Positions 23,206-36,000 of a stretch of DNA of 64,000 nucleotides are shown here, piece after piece (the first letter of the stretch is position 1; the number at the start of each line of letters is the position of its first letter). Source of the stretch: Rosa chinensis (taxonomy: Eukaryota > Streptophyta > Magnoliopsida > Rosales > Rosaceae); NCBI RefSeq assembly GCF_002994745.2, contig NC_037094.1:41223456-41287455 (forward strand). The letters are read 5' to 3'. Position numbers and translations under genes: made by a program. A model generated the notes under the pieces. The model saw nothing but the letters and a program-made list of their open reading frames with translations, did not search any database and was not told the origin of the DNA.

Positions 23206-25095
23206 TTCTGAAGTAGCTGTGGAGGAGTCATCAACGCAGATTTGTTTTATCTCTCCCTTTTACTTCTCCAATTTTTCTTTATGTTGGTAGTCATTTTCGT
23301 AAATTTCATCCCTATATGCTTAAGTGTTCCATTGCATGCTTTTTATTGATTACATTGAGGACAATGCAATATTTAAGTGTGGGGGAAGGGATTTACACTT
23401 TTATCTTGAGTCATATATTGAAAATACAAAAAAATTGGAAAATGTCAAAAATTTAAAAATTTTCGTTGCTTTTGTTTTGTTTTGAGTCTTAGGATGCCCT
23501 TTCAACTGTCTAGGATGATTCTATATCTCTAAAATCATGACTAAAAGAGGATCACAAGATTGAGATGATTTTAAACATGGTATTCTTTGGTTAATTGAGA
23601 TATATGAAAATGTGTGCCTTGTAGTGGATATGGATTCGAAAACTTTGGTACAGAATATGAGCATGTTAGGATGAGTTTTGATTCATAAAAACCCATGTGA
23701 GATATTGAGCCATGTCCCTTTTTCTTGGAGTGATAAATGAAATATATTCTTATTTTCTTGGCGATGTTTTGATGATCTCATTATTCTTTCATTTGATTGA
23801 TTGCTTGCCATAGATTAAGTTTGATGGACTAGAGAATGCTAGAATTCACTTTGTGCTTGTTGAGACGTTTGTCAATACATGGCCCTGATTCTGGAAGGGA
23901 TAGAGGTACCCTAGAATTTCCACCATTGCCAAATAAACCTGTGTCCCTAATTGTGCCCGTCGTGGGACTCCCCTAGATAAGCCCCTTTGAGCCTACATTG
24001 AGCCTTTTCATTCATCACCCTTAAACCCTTAACCATAGAAGCTTAGTATAGTTAAACCCTACCCTTTGTTCTAAGAACTTAGTGGAGCTATCTTTTGAGA
24101 CATACTTCGTGGGTTTGGTGCTAAGGATGAAAATTGAGAAGAGGTGAAAGTTAAAGTGTGGGGGTAGACTTGTCCATAAAAGAAAAATATATGAAAAAGC
24201 CGAGAAAAAAAAAAAAAAAAAAAGAAAAAAAATGTATACGGCTAAAAAGAAAAGAAAGAAAAATGTTTATGGATTTAGTCCCCCATACTTGGTGATTTTG
24301 GAGTTTACGTTGAACTGAAGGCCCACTACAGAAAATTTGGCCTTTGTCCATTCACTATAGTTCAAGGGAAGTTTACAATGAAGATTGGGCCCAACATGAA
24401 GACATAGGCCCCTTTTATGTTACCTCTAGGAAAGTGACGTTTTTGCAATGCCTTGGTGGATTTCTTGAGGTCTCTACATCTACATGTGCTCTGCTAGGTT
24501 TTTAGGACACTTTGATAAATCCTTACCCTTCATTTCTTAAAACCTTGAGCCTTGGCCCCATTACAACCTTTAAGAAGACCTTCTTGATCCTTAAGATGGA
24601 CAGCCCTTGATGTGGAGATGAGTTACAAGAGTTGAACTTATGGCTTGGGTCCATCTGTGCAAGTAGTGGTGTCCTTCATGAGATCTTTAAGAAATTATAC
24701 ATGTGCTTTCGTTTCTTGAATTATGTGATATACTTGCTATCTTTCACATATACTTGAGTGTATAAGCTTTAAGCATTGCCATGATCTGGAGAAGAAAGAG
24801 TGGATATAACTTGTGAGGAGTTGAATCATACTTGTTTGAAACATGTTTAACAGAAACCATCACCATTGTTTCAACCAAGTCCTACTTGTGTATATGTAAG
24901 TTATGTGTTTTAATTAACTCTCGAATGCCTAACATTGAATTTTGGTTAAGTGCTAATCTTGGTGTTATGAAAGTAAGAGATTGCTGAGACAAATAGTTGA
25001 AGGGCAATAGAGTCATTGTTTTGTCAAGTCTTAAATTTTCGTTGAGTCTTAGTGTGTGTCTTAGTTTGATTTTGCTAAGGGACTAGCAAATAGCT

Positions 25096-25111
25096 AAGTG
25101 TGGGGGAATTT
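25096..25111 (+). promoter_or_regulatory. E3 polypurine tract
   Basis: AAGTGTGGGGGAATTT directly before the LTR TG at 25112, the usual place of the plus-strand primer. Confidence 0.8.
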
Positions 25112-27430
25112 TGATAGGAGCATTTAATGCGACGTTTTAACTGCATTTCCCTACACTTTTCTGCGCCATTTCCTTGAAAAATCCATGTTTGGGAAAGTTT
25201 CCATTCTTTGATTGGGAAAGTTCCTTATTGTAGAAAGTTTCCATTTTTGTCTTCATTTTTCATTTCTCATTTCTCATTTCTCATTTTTCATTTCTCATTT
25301 CTGGAAAGTTTATTTTTCAGTTTAGTAAGTTTCTATTTTCATTTTTTTAGAAAGTTTCTTTAAGTATAGTTTCTATTTTCAGACCTCCGAGCTAGAAAGT
25401 GGAAATGAACGCACCGAATGGAAAGAGGAGCTTGCGAACGTCAAGACGAACGAACATGAGAGAAAATGGCCCACACATTTGAGCAGAAATGAAGAAACAA
25501 GCTTTCCTAGTCCAACCAGAAATCCTACGAAATGGAGGAGGCTTCCCTAGCAGTTTCCAACGCAACCATGAAAAAGAAATGGAAAAATAATTGTTTTGCG
25601 TTGGAAAATGAGAAGGCTTGAAGATGAAGCAACGAGGCCCAAGAACTCTTTGGATTTTCCGGCAAATTGGATAATGGCCCATCAAAGCCCATGACACTAG
25701 GGTTGTGACGCAAACCCTAGCCCTAAAGATATGTTTGCCGTGAAATTGCATGAGAGAAACAAGGAAGAGGCGTCCAAAAATCAGAAAATAAAGAAGATTT
25801 CTATGGAGATTTTCTAGGGTTATTTTTATGGAAATAAATCAAGAGATAAAACCCTAGAAGACCTAGCCGTCCAAGCCAAGAGGAAAACAAGGGATGCCGT
25901 GCAAACCCTAGGGAATTCGGCAAAGATAATGAAGAGAAATAGGGTTTTTGCCGTGAGGAAAAATCAGAAAAATAAAGAGATTTCGTGGAGATTTCTTAGG
26001 GAGCTTTTAAAGGAAAGAGAATATGTGTTGAACACAAAAAGCTCTCAAAGGAGTCTAGGTTCGTCCCCTTTATTCTCTAAGTATATTGTTGCCGAAATTG
26101 GTGAAGGAAATCAGAAAATATCTATATATATTTCGGCAAGATTATTTAGGGAATTATATTGGAATTTTGTGATTGGTTGCACCACCTCATAGGGCTTATG
26201 TGGCACGAAATCATTGGAGGAAATTATGTGGAGGAAGCAAGAGATTGCCGTGAGCTTTCTAGGGTTTGGACGGCTTGAACCTAGAAGCCGTCCCTATATA
26301 TTCCTCTCTTTCTCAACGTCAAGGGTTCCGAATTCCACACTTTTGTGTTATACTTTGAGAAAATAATTCAGAAATCTCTCTAGCTAGCCGTGTTCTCCAT
26401 CCTCTAGGGCAACCACGAAGTGCAAGCAAGGCCAAGGAAGAAGAAGACAAGCCGTGCACACCATCCACCTCCACCTTGAAGATTGCTTTCGAAATTCAAG
26501 AGACCACATCATCACTTCATTCATCTCATCTTCATCACGGTGTAATCCGATTCTCCTTGTACCTTTGCTTTGTATTTTCGTTGGTTTTGCCTTAGTTGAC
26601 ACATATGTATGAACAAGTATTGTTTTCTGAAATTTTATGATGAATTGTTAATTTTCAGATTCATATATTGCGATTTATGGTTGCTTTTGTGTGAGTGTTT
26701 GATTAAATTTGCATGATAGAAATCTTTTGTATGATTATCTTGAATGGTTCGAAACATTTAGGGTTTTATGTGATTGCTACGAATTTGAGAACATGAATCA
26801 ACTTTTTGGTTTTGTGTTCTTGAATCGATAAGTAGTAAAGGTTTTGTACAAAAACCGAATTTAATCAAAGAAGATTGCAATTAGGTGGACTTTTTCATAC
26901 TAAGTTGCACATTTGAGTTGATAGCCTTTCTAGGTGTTTATTGCGTTAAACATGACATGATTGACTAGCTTTCTAGGGCTTGATTGCATGTTTGATAGAA
27001 TTAATCTAGGTGCTTTCACTTAGGTTAATTAGCATTGAAAGTAAAATATGGGAAATTGTTTGCTTTTGAACGTTTCACATGATCAACTCCTCTTGCATGA
27101 CTATGATGAACAATGATGAACTTGAATTAATTTTAATCATGAGTTTCGACTTTGATCTTTGTTCTTGCATTCCATTTGTATTTTTATGTTTTTGCATTTT
27201 AATTATTTAGGTAACTTAGATTTTATTTTCGGAAATTAAAACCAAAAACTCCCCCTTTTCGTAAATATGTCTATATTTTGTAAATATTATACTTTGTTTT
27301 AATTTTAATTGTTTAATTGTTTGACAATGACAGGTGTACCCTCAATCCCCGGAATAGAACGATCCCTATTTACTTTATACTACTAATGACATTTCAGGGT
27401 TAAATTGGTCGCTCGATAAAAGCGACATCA
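25112..27430 (+). repeat. E3 3' LTR (2,319 bp)
   Basis: Same termini as the 5' LTR and the terminal hairpin GTCGCT/AGCGAC. It is 43 bases shorter, mainly through scattered single-base losses (for example CATTTAATG for CATTTTAATG at the start, GAAGATTTCT for GAAGATTTTCT near 25793). TATA box at 26295-26302. After 27430 it is followed not by a PBS but by leader sequence from about 270 bases further in. Confidence 0.9.
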
Positions 27431-27955
27431 CTTGTTGAACTGTCTTCACACTTAGTGACCTTTTTCATCTTAGTAAGTATAGCCTATGTGGAATGGTGTC
27501 TAGGAAGGGGACAACATTCAGACGGGTTTTTGAATCCAGAAGTGCTTACAAATGGGCCTAAACCACTATGTGGGACTAGCTCATGCCAAAATGGATTTTT
27601 CCTCTCGTGTTCGTCTCCCCTACCTGGCCATTTCAGTAAGTTGCCCAAAGGATGTAAGAGGAAATTTGTGTCTAGGCGACTATACTTGGGCCGCATGTCC
27701 AATTGATTTACTGCTTGGAATTATATTCGATATCAACAATATTTATAACAAAAGAAAATGTTGTGATCACTAAGGTACAAAAAAAAAAAACACTTGTGTA
27801 AATTTTTTCTTGTTTTTTTTTACTCACTTGTGTACTAACTTGTGTCGTATGTATGTACTTGTAATTATTCTTGTATTTTGTTATTCATAGTTACTTGTTT
27901 ATATTGTATCTTTGTTAATTATAGTTACTAACTTTTAATTTCTATTCCGTCTGGC
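27431..27955 (+). other. N1 leader fragment and joint
   Basis: Matches leader module 1 (compare 16066-16420) from TTGAACTGTCTTCACACTTA onward, including the palindromic motif (AACCACTATGTGGGACTAG, about 27560). PBS and the first 270 or so leader bases are missing. A further 150-base stretch present in N2 (the GAGACTCCCTGTTCCCGTACC block) is deleted at about 27778. Then A/T-rich sequence with repeated ACTTGTGTA words. No gene. Confidence 0.7.
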
Positions 27956-29915
27956 TGAAAGACGTTAAACTCAAGCGCTGCTTGGGAGGCAACCCAATTC
28001 AGAAGCAGTGTGAAGTAGTCAACAAACAGATTTGCTTTCTCTTTCCCTATTTTCTTTTTATTTTTAATTTTTCTTCTTTGTTTTATTTTTAGGATTTGTT
28101 TTCATAATGTCTTCTATCTATGCTTATTTGTTTCATTGCATGTTATGATTGATTACATTGAGGACATGCAATATTTAAGTGTGGGGGAAGGGATTTACAC
28201 TTTTTATTTTGAGTCATATATTGAAAATACAAAAAATGAAAAATGTCAAAAATTTAAAAATTTCTTGTTGCTTTTGTTTTTGTTTTGAGTCTTAGGATGC
28301 CCTTTCAACTGTCTAGGATGATTCTATATCTCTGAAATCATGACTAAAAGAGGATCACAAATTGAGATGATTTAAACACGGTATTCTTTGGTTAATTGAG
28401 ATATATGAAAAATGCATGCATGTGTAGTGGATTGGATTTCGACTTTGGTACAGAATATGAGCATGTTAGATGAGTTTTGATTCATAACCCATGTGAGATA
28501 TTGAGCCATGTCCTTTTTCTTGGAGTGATGAATGAAAAATATATTCTTAATTTTTGGCGATGTTTTGATGATCTCATTATCTTTCATTTGATTGACTACT
28601 TGCCATAGATTAAGTTTGATGGACTAGAGAATGCTAGAATTCACTCTTGTGCTTGTTGAGACGTGATATCAATACATGGCCCTGATTCTGGAAAGGATAG
28701 AGGCACCCTAGGAATTACCACCATTGCTAAATAAACCTTTGTCCTTATTTGCCCGTCGTGGGACTCCCCTAGATAAACCCCTTTGAGCCTACATTAAGCC
28801 TTTTCTTTCATCACCCTTAAAATCCTTAACCTGAACCTTAGTATAGCTACACTCCTACCCTTTGTTCTAAAAACTTAGTGGAGCTATCTTTTGGGACTTT
28901 ACTTAAGGATTTGGCATTGAGAATGAAGATTGAGAAGAGGTGAAAGTTCAAGTGTGGGGGTAGACTTGTCCATGAAAAAAAAAAATGTGAAAGCCGAAAA
29001 AAAAATGAAAAAAAAAAAAAAAAATTGTACGGCTAGAAAAGAAAAGAAAAGAAATATATGGATTTTAGTCCCCATACTTGGTGAGTTTGGAGTTTGTTTT
29101 GAATTGAAGGCCATATGAAAAATTTGGCCTTTGTCCAATTCACAGAGTTCAAGGGAAGTTTAGAGTGAAGTTAGGCCCAACATGAAGACATTAGGCCCTT
29201 TTATTTACCCTAGGGATGACGTTTTGCTATGCTTGGTGGATTTCTAGAAGTCTCTACAGTTACATGAGCTCTGCTAGGTTTTAGGACACTTTGTTAAATC
29301 CTTATCTTTCATTTCTTAAAACCTTGAGCCTTAGCCCCATTACAACCTTTGAGAAGACCTTCTTGATCCTTAAGATGGGACAGCCTTTGATGTGGAGATG
29401 AGTTACAAGAGTTGAACCTATGGCTTGGGTCCATCCGTGTGCAAGTAGTTGGTATCTTTCATGAGATCTTTTGAAAAAAAAAAATTATATTCACAAAGTG
29501 CTTTTCGTTTCTTATATATGTGAGCTATTTGATTGCCTCAAAATATTTCTCTCACATATAATTGAGTGATTATAAGCTTTTAAGCATTGCCTTGAATTCT
29601 GAGAGAAGAAAGAGTGGATACTTGTGAGGATTTGAATCATACTTGTCTGAAACATGCTTACAGAAACCCATCACCATTGTTCAACCAAGTCCTACTTGTG
29701 TATGTAAATTATTGTTTTAATTAACTCTCGAATGCCTAACATTGATTCTTGGTGGAGTGCTAATCTTGATGTTGTGAAAGTAAGAGATTTTGAGACAAAA
29801 AGTTGAAGGGCAATAGAGTCATTGTTTGTGTAGAGTCTTTAAATTTTCGTTGAGTCTTAGTTGAGTCTTTGTGTGATTTTGCTAAGGGACTAGCAAAAGC
29901 TAAGTGTGGGGAATT
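27956..29915 (+). other. N1 post-pol region
   Basis: Begins with the conserved hairpin (27982-27997) and contains three GTGTGGGG motifs (about 28180, 28954 and 29903), the last one the purine tract next to the LTR. It shares with N2 an insert near 29505-29560 (the AAGTGCTTTTCGTTTCTTATAT and TATTTCTCTCACATATAATTG stretch) not seen in E3 or E5. Poly(A) runs at 28976-29026. No gene. Confidence 0.72.
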
Positions 29916-30583
29916 TGATAGGAGCATTTTAATGCGACGTTTTAACTGTTATTTCCCTATATTTTCTGCGTTATTTCCTTAATAAAACTCTGTTTAGGAA
30001 AGTTTCCATTCTTCGAATGGGAAAGTTCCTAATTGTAGAAAGTTTCCGTTTTGTAGTTTCTATTTCCATTTTTAGAAAGTTTCCATTTTAGTTTAAGAAA
30101 GTTTCCATTTCTTATTTTAGAAAGCTTCTATTTTCAGGTTTTTGGAATAAATAAGCTGAATTGAGTTCATAAATGGAACGAGAAGTTCATGAAGATGACA
30201 TGGCAAGGAGAGAATCAAGGAAGAGTTTTTTTAAAAAAAGGAAAATATATTTTCCTTGGGGATTAAATTTGCCGTGTAATACTATAAGGAAACAAGTGAC
30301 AACGTGGGAATTAAGGTGATTGATTGAGATTTCACGTGATAAATCAAAGGGATTTTCTTGGGAGATTTTTATGGAAAGAAATATTGTTGGAGGAATAAAT
30401 TGTGTGATTGCCAACATGAAAATCAGAAATAATCAAGGAGATGACGCAAAGAGAGATTCAAGGGAGATATTTATGGAAGGAAAATATGTGTGCACCAAGG
30501 AAAAGCTAAAAAGGCGTCCAGATTCATCCCTAAATTCCCTAAAGAATGTTGGCCGAAATTCATGAGAAAATCAGAATAATGAT
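29916..30583 (+). repeat. N1 3' LTR, 5' part
   Basis: Starts TGATAGGAGCATTTTAATGC like the family A LTRs, keeps the U3 GAAAGTTTCC repeats (30000-30140), then diverges (GGAATAAATAAGCTGAATTG). It is cut by the N gap. Confidence 0.8.
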
Positions 30584-30683
30584 NNNNNNNNNNNNNNNNN
30601 NNNNNNNNNNNNNNNNNNNNNNNNNNNNNNNNNNNNNNNNNNNNNNNNNNNNNNNNNNNNNNNNNNNNNNNNNNNNNNNNNNN
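30584..30683. other. Assembly gap (100 N)
   Basis: Exactly 100 undetermined bases, a conventional placeholder length, so the true size is unknown. It separates the N1 3' LTR from the post-pol region of E4 on the opposite strand. The E4 purine tract and 3' LTR, and the rest of the N1 LTR, are lost here. Confidence 0.97.
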
Positions 30684-33081
30684 GAAACGAAAACACAAGA
30701 CACAAAGACTCAAAAACGTAAAACACTTAGAAGACTCAAACGAAATCAAAACCAGAAACAAAGACCAAGACGTTAACAACACAAATGACTTCTACGCCCT
30801 TTAACATATTGTCTCAGAAATCTCATACTTTCAAGTCACCAAGATTAGCACTTAACCAAGCATCACATTATCAAGATATTCAAGAGTTAATTACAAGATA
30901 TAATTCACATATAAGCATGTAAGACTGGGGGTAAACAATGGTGGTGGTTTCTTTAACATATTTCAAATAAATCATGATTCAAACCTCACATGGATATATC
31001 ACTCTTTCTTCTCTCAGATTCAAGGCTCATGCTTAAAAGCTTATCACTCAAGTATATGTGAAAGATATACAAGTGTATCACATATGTATAAGAAACGAAA
31101 GCACATATATTCATTTTTTTTTTTCAAAAGATCTCATGAAAGATATCAACTACTTGCACAGATGAACCCAAACCATAAGTTCAACAGTTATAACTCATCT
31201 CCACAGATCAAAGGCTGTCCCATCTTAAGGATCAAAGAGGTCTTACACTTTAAGGTTGTAATGGGGCCAAGGCTTAAGGTTAAAAGAAACGAAGGGATAG
31301 GGAAATCACAAAGTATCCTAAAAACCTAGTATAGCACTCGATGTAGAGAGACCAAATTTCGAATCCACCAAGCATAGCAAACGTCAAGTATCCTCCAGCC
31401 TTATAAACGGGCCAAGTGCCATCATGTTGGGCCCAAACTTCATTCTAACCTTCTTCCGAACAAGTGAATTGGACAAAGACCAAATTTTTCAACAATGGGC
31501 CTTCAATTTAAAACAAACTCCAAATTCACCAAGTATAGGGGACTAAAATCCATAAACAATAACACACATTTTTTTTCTTTAATTGCCGAAATATTCTTTC
31601 TCTTTTTTTTTTTACGATTTCATTTTTTTTCTTCTTTCGGCAATTACATACAATATTTCTTTCTATGGACAAGTCTACCCCCACACTTGAACTTCTTCAT
31701 GTCTTCAAAAATCTTCCTTAACGCCAAAACTCCAAGCAAAGTCTCAAAAATATGCTCCACTAAGTCTTTAGAACAAAGGGTAAAGATATAACTATACTAG
31801 GGTTAAGGTTAAGGAATTTTTGAGGGTGATGAAATAAAAGGCTCAATGTAGGCTCAAAATGGTTAAACTAGGGGGTCCCACGACGGGCACAAATAGGGAC
31901 ACAGGCTTATTTGGCAATGGTGGTAAAATCCTAAATAAGTACCTTTATCCTTTCCAGAATCAGGGCCATATATTGATCATAAATGTTTCAACAAGCATAA
32001 CAGTGAATTCTAGCATTCTCTAGTCCATCAAACTTAATCTATGGCAAGTAATCAATCAAGATGAAAGAATAATGAGATCAACAAAATCATCGCCAAGAAA
32101 ATAAGAGTATAAGTCATTTTTCATTAATCACTCACAAAGAAAGGGCACATGGCTCAAATTCTCACAAGGGTTATTATGAATCATAACTTATCATCCACAT
32201 GTTCATATTCTGTACCAAAGTTACACATGCACCATATCTACTACATATTCATATGCTTTTCATAAATCATAATTAACCAAAGAATATCATCAAACATTAT
32301 CTCAATCTTGTGACCCTCTTTTAGCCTTAATTTCAGAGATATAAGCTCATCCTAGACAGTTAAAAGGGCATCCTAAGACTCAATCACAAAACAAAACAAA
32401 ACAAACATATAAGTGACGCAACAAACATGACAAAAACGTTTGGACTTAGGGTTATTTCCCTTCTTCTTTCGGTAACTCCTTTGGAACATGACCAGGTGAA
32501 GAGAGGAACGATTTTGGCGGAGCTCAGCTCACTTGATTGACAGGGGACGAGACCCTTTGTCAGCACTTCTCATATCCAAACTAGACCTTAGACATCACAT
32601 CCCATTGGATGCGCCTACGATGAAGAAGATATTTACCCAAAAATCATTTGACTCTAACAATAAACCAACAAGCAAAACACATAAGTATAAAACCGAAATA
32701 GTAAACACAAAACCTAAAACAAAAGTTAACGCAAATTTTTTATTTTTCTGATTTTTCCGATTTTTTATTTTGTTTTCTTTTTATAACCACAAAACTAGCT
32801 CCTAAAACAAAGTGAAACGTTAAACCCTTCCCCCACACTTAAATCATGCATTGTCCTCAATGTATAAACAAGTATAAAGCATACAAAGCATCAATCAAGC
32901 ATGGCATAAGAGTGAACGCAAAGAAACCTAAAACAAAGACAAAGTTTTCGAAAATAAAAGAGAATGGAAGAGTTCAAGAAAGCAAATCTGCGTTGATGAC
33001 TCCTCCACAGCTACGGATGAAATGGGTTGCCTCCCATGCAGCGCTTAATGTTTAAAGTCTTTCAGCCTAGACTTGGCTCAT
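30684..33081 (-). other. E4 post-pol region
   Basis: Noncoding. It has the conserved hairpin (33022-33037, arms ATGGG/CCCAT in element sense) and purine motifs at about 32829 and 31677 (CCCCCACACTT on the plus strand). At about 32461-32600 it contains a piece resembling the family B leader (compare 38926-39020). The bases nearest the gap (30684-30780) are A/C-rich with CAAAGACTCAAAACG-like words. No env-like frame is seen. Confidence 0.72.
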
Positions 33082-36000
33082 TCACTCCTTAGTTGGTGGC
33101 GCCTTTTGGAGGGATAAGTCCTCCACATTGTGCTCCACAAATGCCTCATAGTAAGGCTTAAGACGATGTCCATTCACTTTGAATTCCACTCCAGTTGTTC
33201 GACTCTTTATCTGTATAGCACCATGAGGAAAAACATGAGTAACAATAAAAGGACCAACCCATCTAGAACGTAACTTACCAGGAAAAAGTCTTAATCTAGA
33301 ATGAAATAAAAGAACTTTTTGACCAACTACAAAGGTCTTTCCACGAATCATCTTATCATGAAAAGCCTTTGTCTTTTCCTTGTAAATCCGTGCACTATCA
33401 TAGGCATCATTTCGAATTTCCTCAAGCTCATTGAGTTGCAACTTCCTATGAAGTCCAGCTTCATCCAAGTCCATGTTGAACGTCTTAACTGCCCACCAAG
33501 CTCGATGCTCTAATTCCACAGGTAAGTGGCACGCCTTCCCATACACCAAACGGAATGGAGACATCCCAATCGGTGTCTTGAAAGCCGTCCTATATGCCCA
33601 AAGAGCATCCTCCAAACGTTGACTCCAATCTTTCCTTGATGGCCCCACGGTTTTTTCAAGTATCCTCTTGATTTCCCTATTTGAAACCTCAGCTTGTCCA
33701 CTTGTTTGGGGTGATAGGGCGTTGAGACCCTATGATTCACATCGTACTTCCTAAGCAAAGCTTCAATGGTCTTATTGCAGAAGTGAGATCCTCCATCACT
33801 AATGATTGCTCTAGGCATGCCAAACCTACTAAAGATGTTAGACTTTATAAACTCTGCAACAACCTTAGAATCATTAGTCCTAGTGGCTTTCGCTTCCACC
33901 CACTTAGAAACATAATCAACAGCCAAGAGAATATAAAGAAATCCATTAGATGAAGGAAAAGGACCCATAAAATCGATACCCCAAACATCAAAAATTTCGA
34001 CAATTAGTACAAAATTCAAAGGCATTTGATCTTTAGGTCCTAAATTTCCAGTTCTTTGGCATCTATCACATGTCACACAAAACTCATATGCATCTTTGAA
34101 TAAAGTAGGCCAATAAAAACCAGATTCCAACACCTTCTTAGCAGTTCTATCAGAGCCAAAGTGACCACCACATTGTTTAGCATGACAAAACTCAAGTATA
34201 GCTTTTTGCTCATTATTAGGCACACATCTCCTTATTAATTGATCAGAACAGTATTTCCACAAATAAGGATCATCCCAAACATATTGCTTAGCTTTATTCT
34301 TAAGTAATTCACGTTGAGCATGCAACAAATCACTAGGGAACGTTTTAGACACCAAATAATTAACAATATCCGCATACCAAGGCTCACTTACCTGGATTCC
34401 GAAGAGTTGTTCATCCGGAAACATCTCCACTATAGGTATGGCGTCCTCCTCACTCACAAGTCTACTCAAGTGGTCTGCCACAACGTTGTCAGAGCCCTTC
34501 TTATCCTTGATCTCCACGTCAAACTCTTGAAGCAAGAGTATCCAACGAATTAGCCTAGGTTTTGCCTCCTTCTTTGACATTAGGTACCTTAAAGCTGCAT
34601 GATCAGAATAAATAATAACTTTAGTACCCAATAAATAAGATCGAAATTTTTCTAAGGCAAAAACAACAGCTAAAAGTTCTTTTTCAGTTGTAGAGTAATT
34701 GAGTTGAGCATCGTTAAGGGTCCTGGACGCATAGTAGATGGCATAAGGCTTCTTGTCCTTCCTTTGGCCTAGCACGGCCCCAATGGCATAGTCTGAGGCG
34801 TCACACATTATCTCAAAGGGAAGAGACCAATCTGGAGGAAGCATGATGGGAGCAGACGTCAGAAGCTCCTTTAATGTGTTGAACGCAACCTTACAATCCT
34901 CTTTGAATTCAAACGTCACTTCCTTTTGTAGAAGACGACATAGAGGCCTAGAAATCTTGGAGAAGTCCTTGATGAATCGCCTGTAGAAACCTGCATGTCC
35001 AAGAAAAGAGCGGACCTCCCTCACACTTGTGGGGTATGGTAAGTGCTTAACAAGATCTACTTTAGCTTATCAACTTCTATTCCACGTTTAGAAACAATAT
35101 GCCCTAAGACTATCCCTTGTTTCACCATAAAGTGACATTTTTCCCAATTAAGCACAAGATTAGTCTCTTCACAACGCCTAAGTATTAATTCTAAGTTATT
35201 TAAGCAATCATCAAAGTCTTTACCAAAAACCGAAAAGTCATCCATAAAAACTTCAATTATTCTCTCAATAAAATCAGAAAAAATACTTACCATGCATCTT
35301 TGAAACGTACCTGGAGCATTGCAAAGTCCAAAGGCATCCTTCTGTAGGCAAACGTCCCAAAGGGGCAAGTGAATGTCGTTTTCTCTTGATCCTCATTAGC
35401 AATGGCGATTTGGTTGTACCCAGAATACCCATCCAAAAAGCAATAAAACTCATGGCCAGCTAACCTCTCAAGCATCTGATCAATGAATGGCAAAGGGAAA
35501 TGATCCTTCCTAGTAGTGGCGTTGAGCTTCCTATAGTCTATACAAACCCGATGTCCAGTCACAGTTCTCTGAGGTACTAACTCATTCTCTGCATTCTTCA
35601 CAACTGTGATCCCAGATTTCTTTGGCACAACTTGAACTGGTGAAACCCACTTAGAGTCTGAGATAGGGTAGATGACGCCACAGTCAAGAAGCTTAATGAC
35701 TTCTTTCTTTACGACCTCCATCATAGGTGGGTTCAAACGTCTTTGAGCCTCCCTAGTTGGCTTGGCTCCCTCCTCAAGCAGAATTCGATGCACACAAGAA
35801 GTAGGGCTAATTCCCTTAATATCCGCTAAAGTCCAACCAATTGCAGTCTTGTGCTTCTTAAGCATCTCCACCAATCTATCCTCTTGGGTTGACGTTAAAG
35901 ATGATGAAATGATGACAGGTAAAGTTTCGTTTTCTCCCAAGTAAGCATACTTCAAGTGATCGGGTAATTGCTTAAGTTCCAGAGTAGGTGCCTGAATCAC

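Larger units (their letters stand above)
23143..25111 (+). other. E3 post-pol region, noncoding
   Basis: About 2 kb between the integrase stop and the 3' LTR with no env-like frame over 100 codons. It contains a conserved hairpin just after pol and three AAGTGTGGGGG motifs (23375-23385, 24154-24164, 25096-25106), the last being the polypurine tract. An A-rich stretch lies at 24205-24230. The same region, diverged, is in E4, E5, N1 and N2. Confidence 0.75.
13391..27430 (+). mobile_element. E3: two-LTR family A retrotransposon (14.0 kb)
   Basis: Complete order on the plus strand: 5' LTR, PBS, leader, gag-pol, post-pol region, purine tract, 3' LTR. Flanking pentamers are CTTAG (13386-13390) and CTTGT (27431-27435), not a match. 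The flanks also belong to different sequences (type C LTR left, element leader right), so the 3' side has been rearranged or misassembled. Confidence 0.9.
27431..30583 (+). mobile_element. N1: gag-pol-less derivative element, truncated both sides
   Basis: Plus-strand order: leader fragment (27431 to about 27780), A/T-rich joint (about 27781-27955), post-pol region (about 27956-29915), purine tract, start of 3' LTR (29916-30583), then the assembly gap. The entire gag-pol is absent. The same leader to post-pol joint (GTCTGGCTGAAAGACGTT; N2 counterpart about 61650-61690 on the minus strand) shows that N1 and N2 belong to one non-autonomous family. Confidence 0.82.

Noticed and set aside
23143..25111. 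A possible env-like gene between pol and 3' LTR
   Set aside because: Athila elements may carry an env-like frame, but no frame over 100 codons with membrane segments is seen in E3, E4, E5 or N copies.
27484..27773. Overlapping small frames in the N1 leader fragment
   Set aside because: Short, on both strands, in noncoding leader homologous sequence; no conserved product.
30471..30782. Open frames running across the N gap
   Set aside because: Artefacts of translating undetermined bases.
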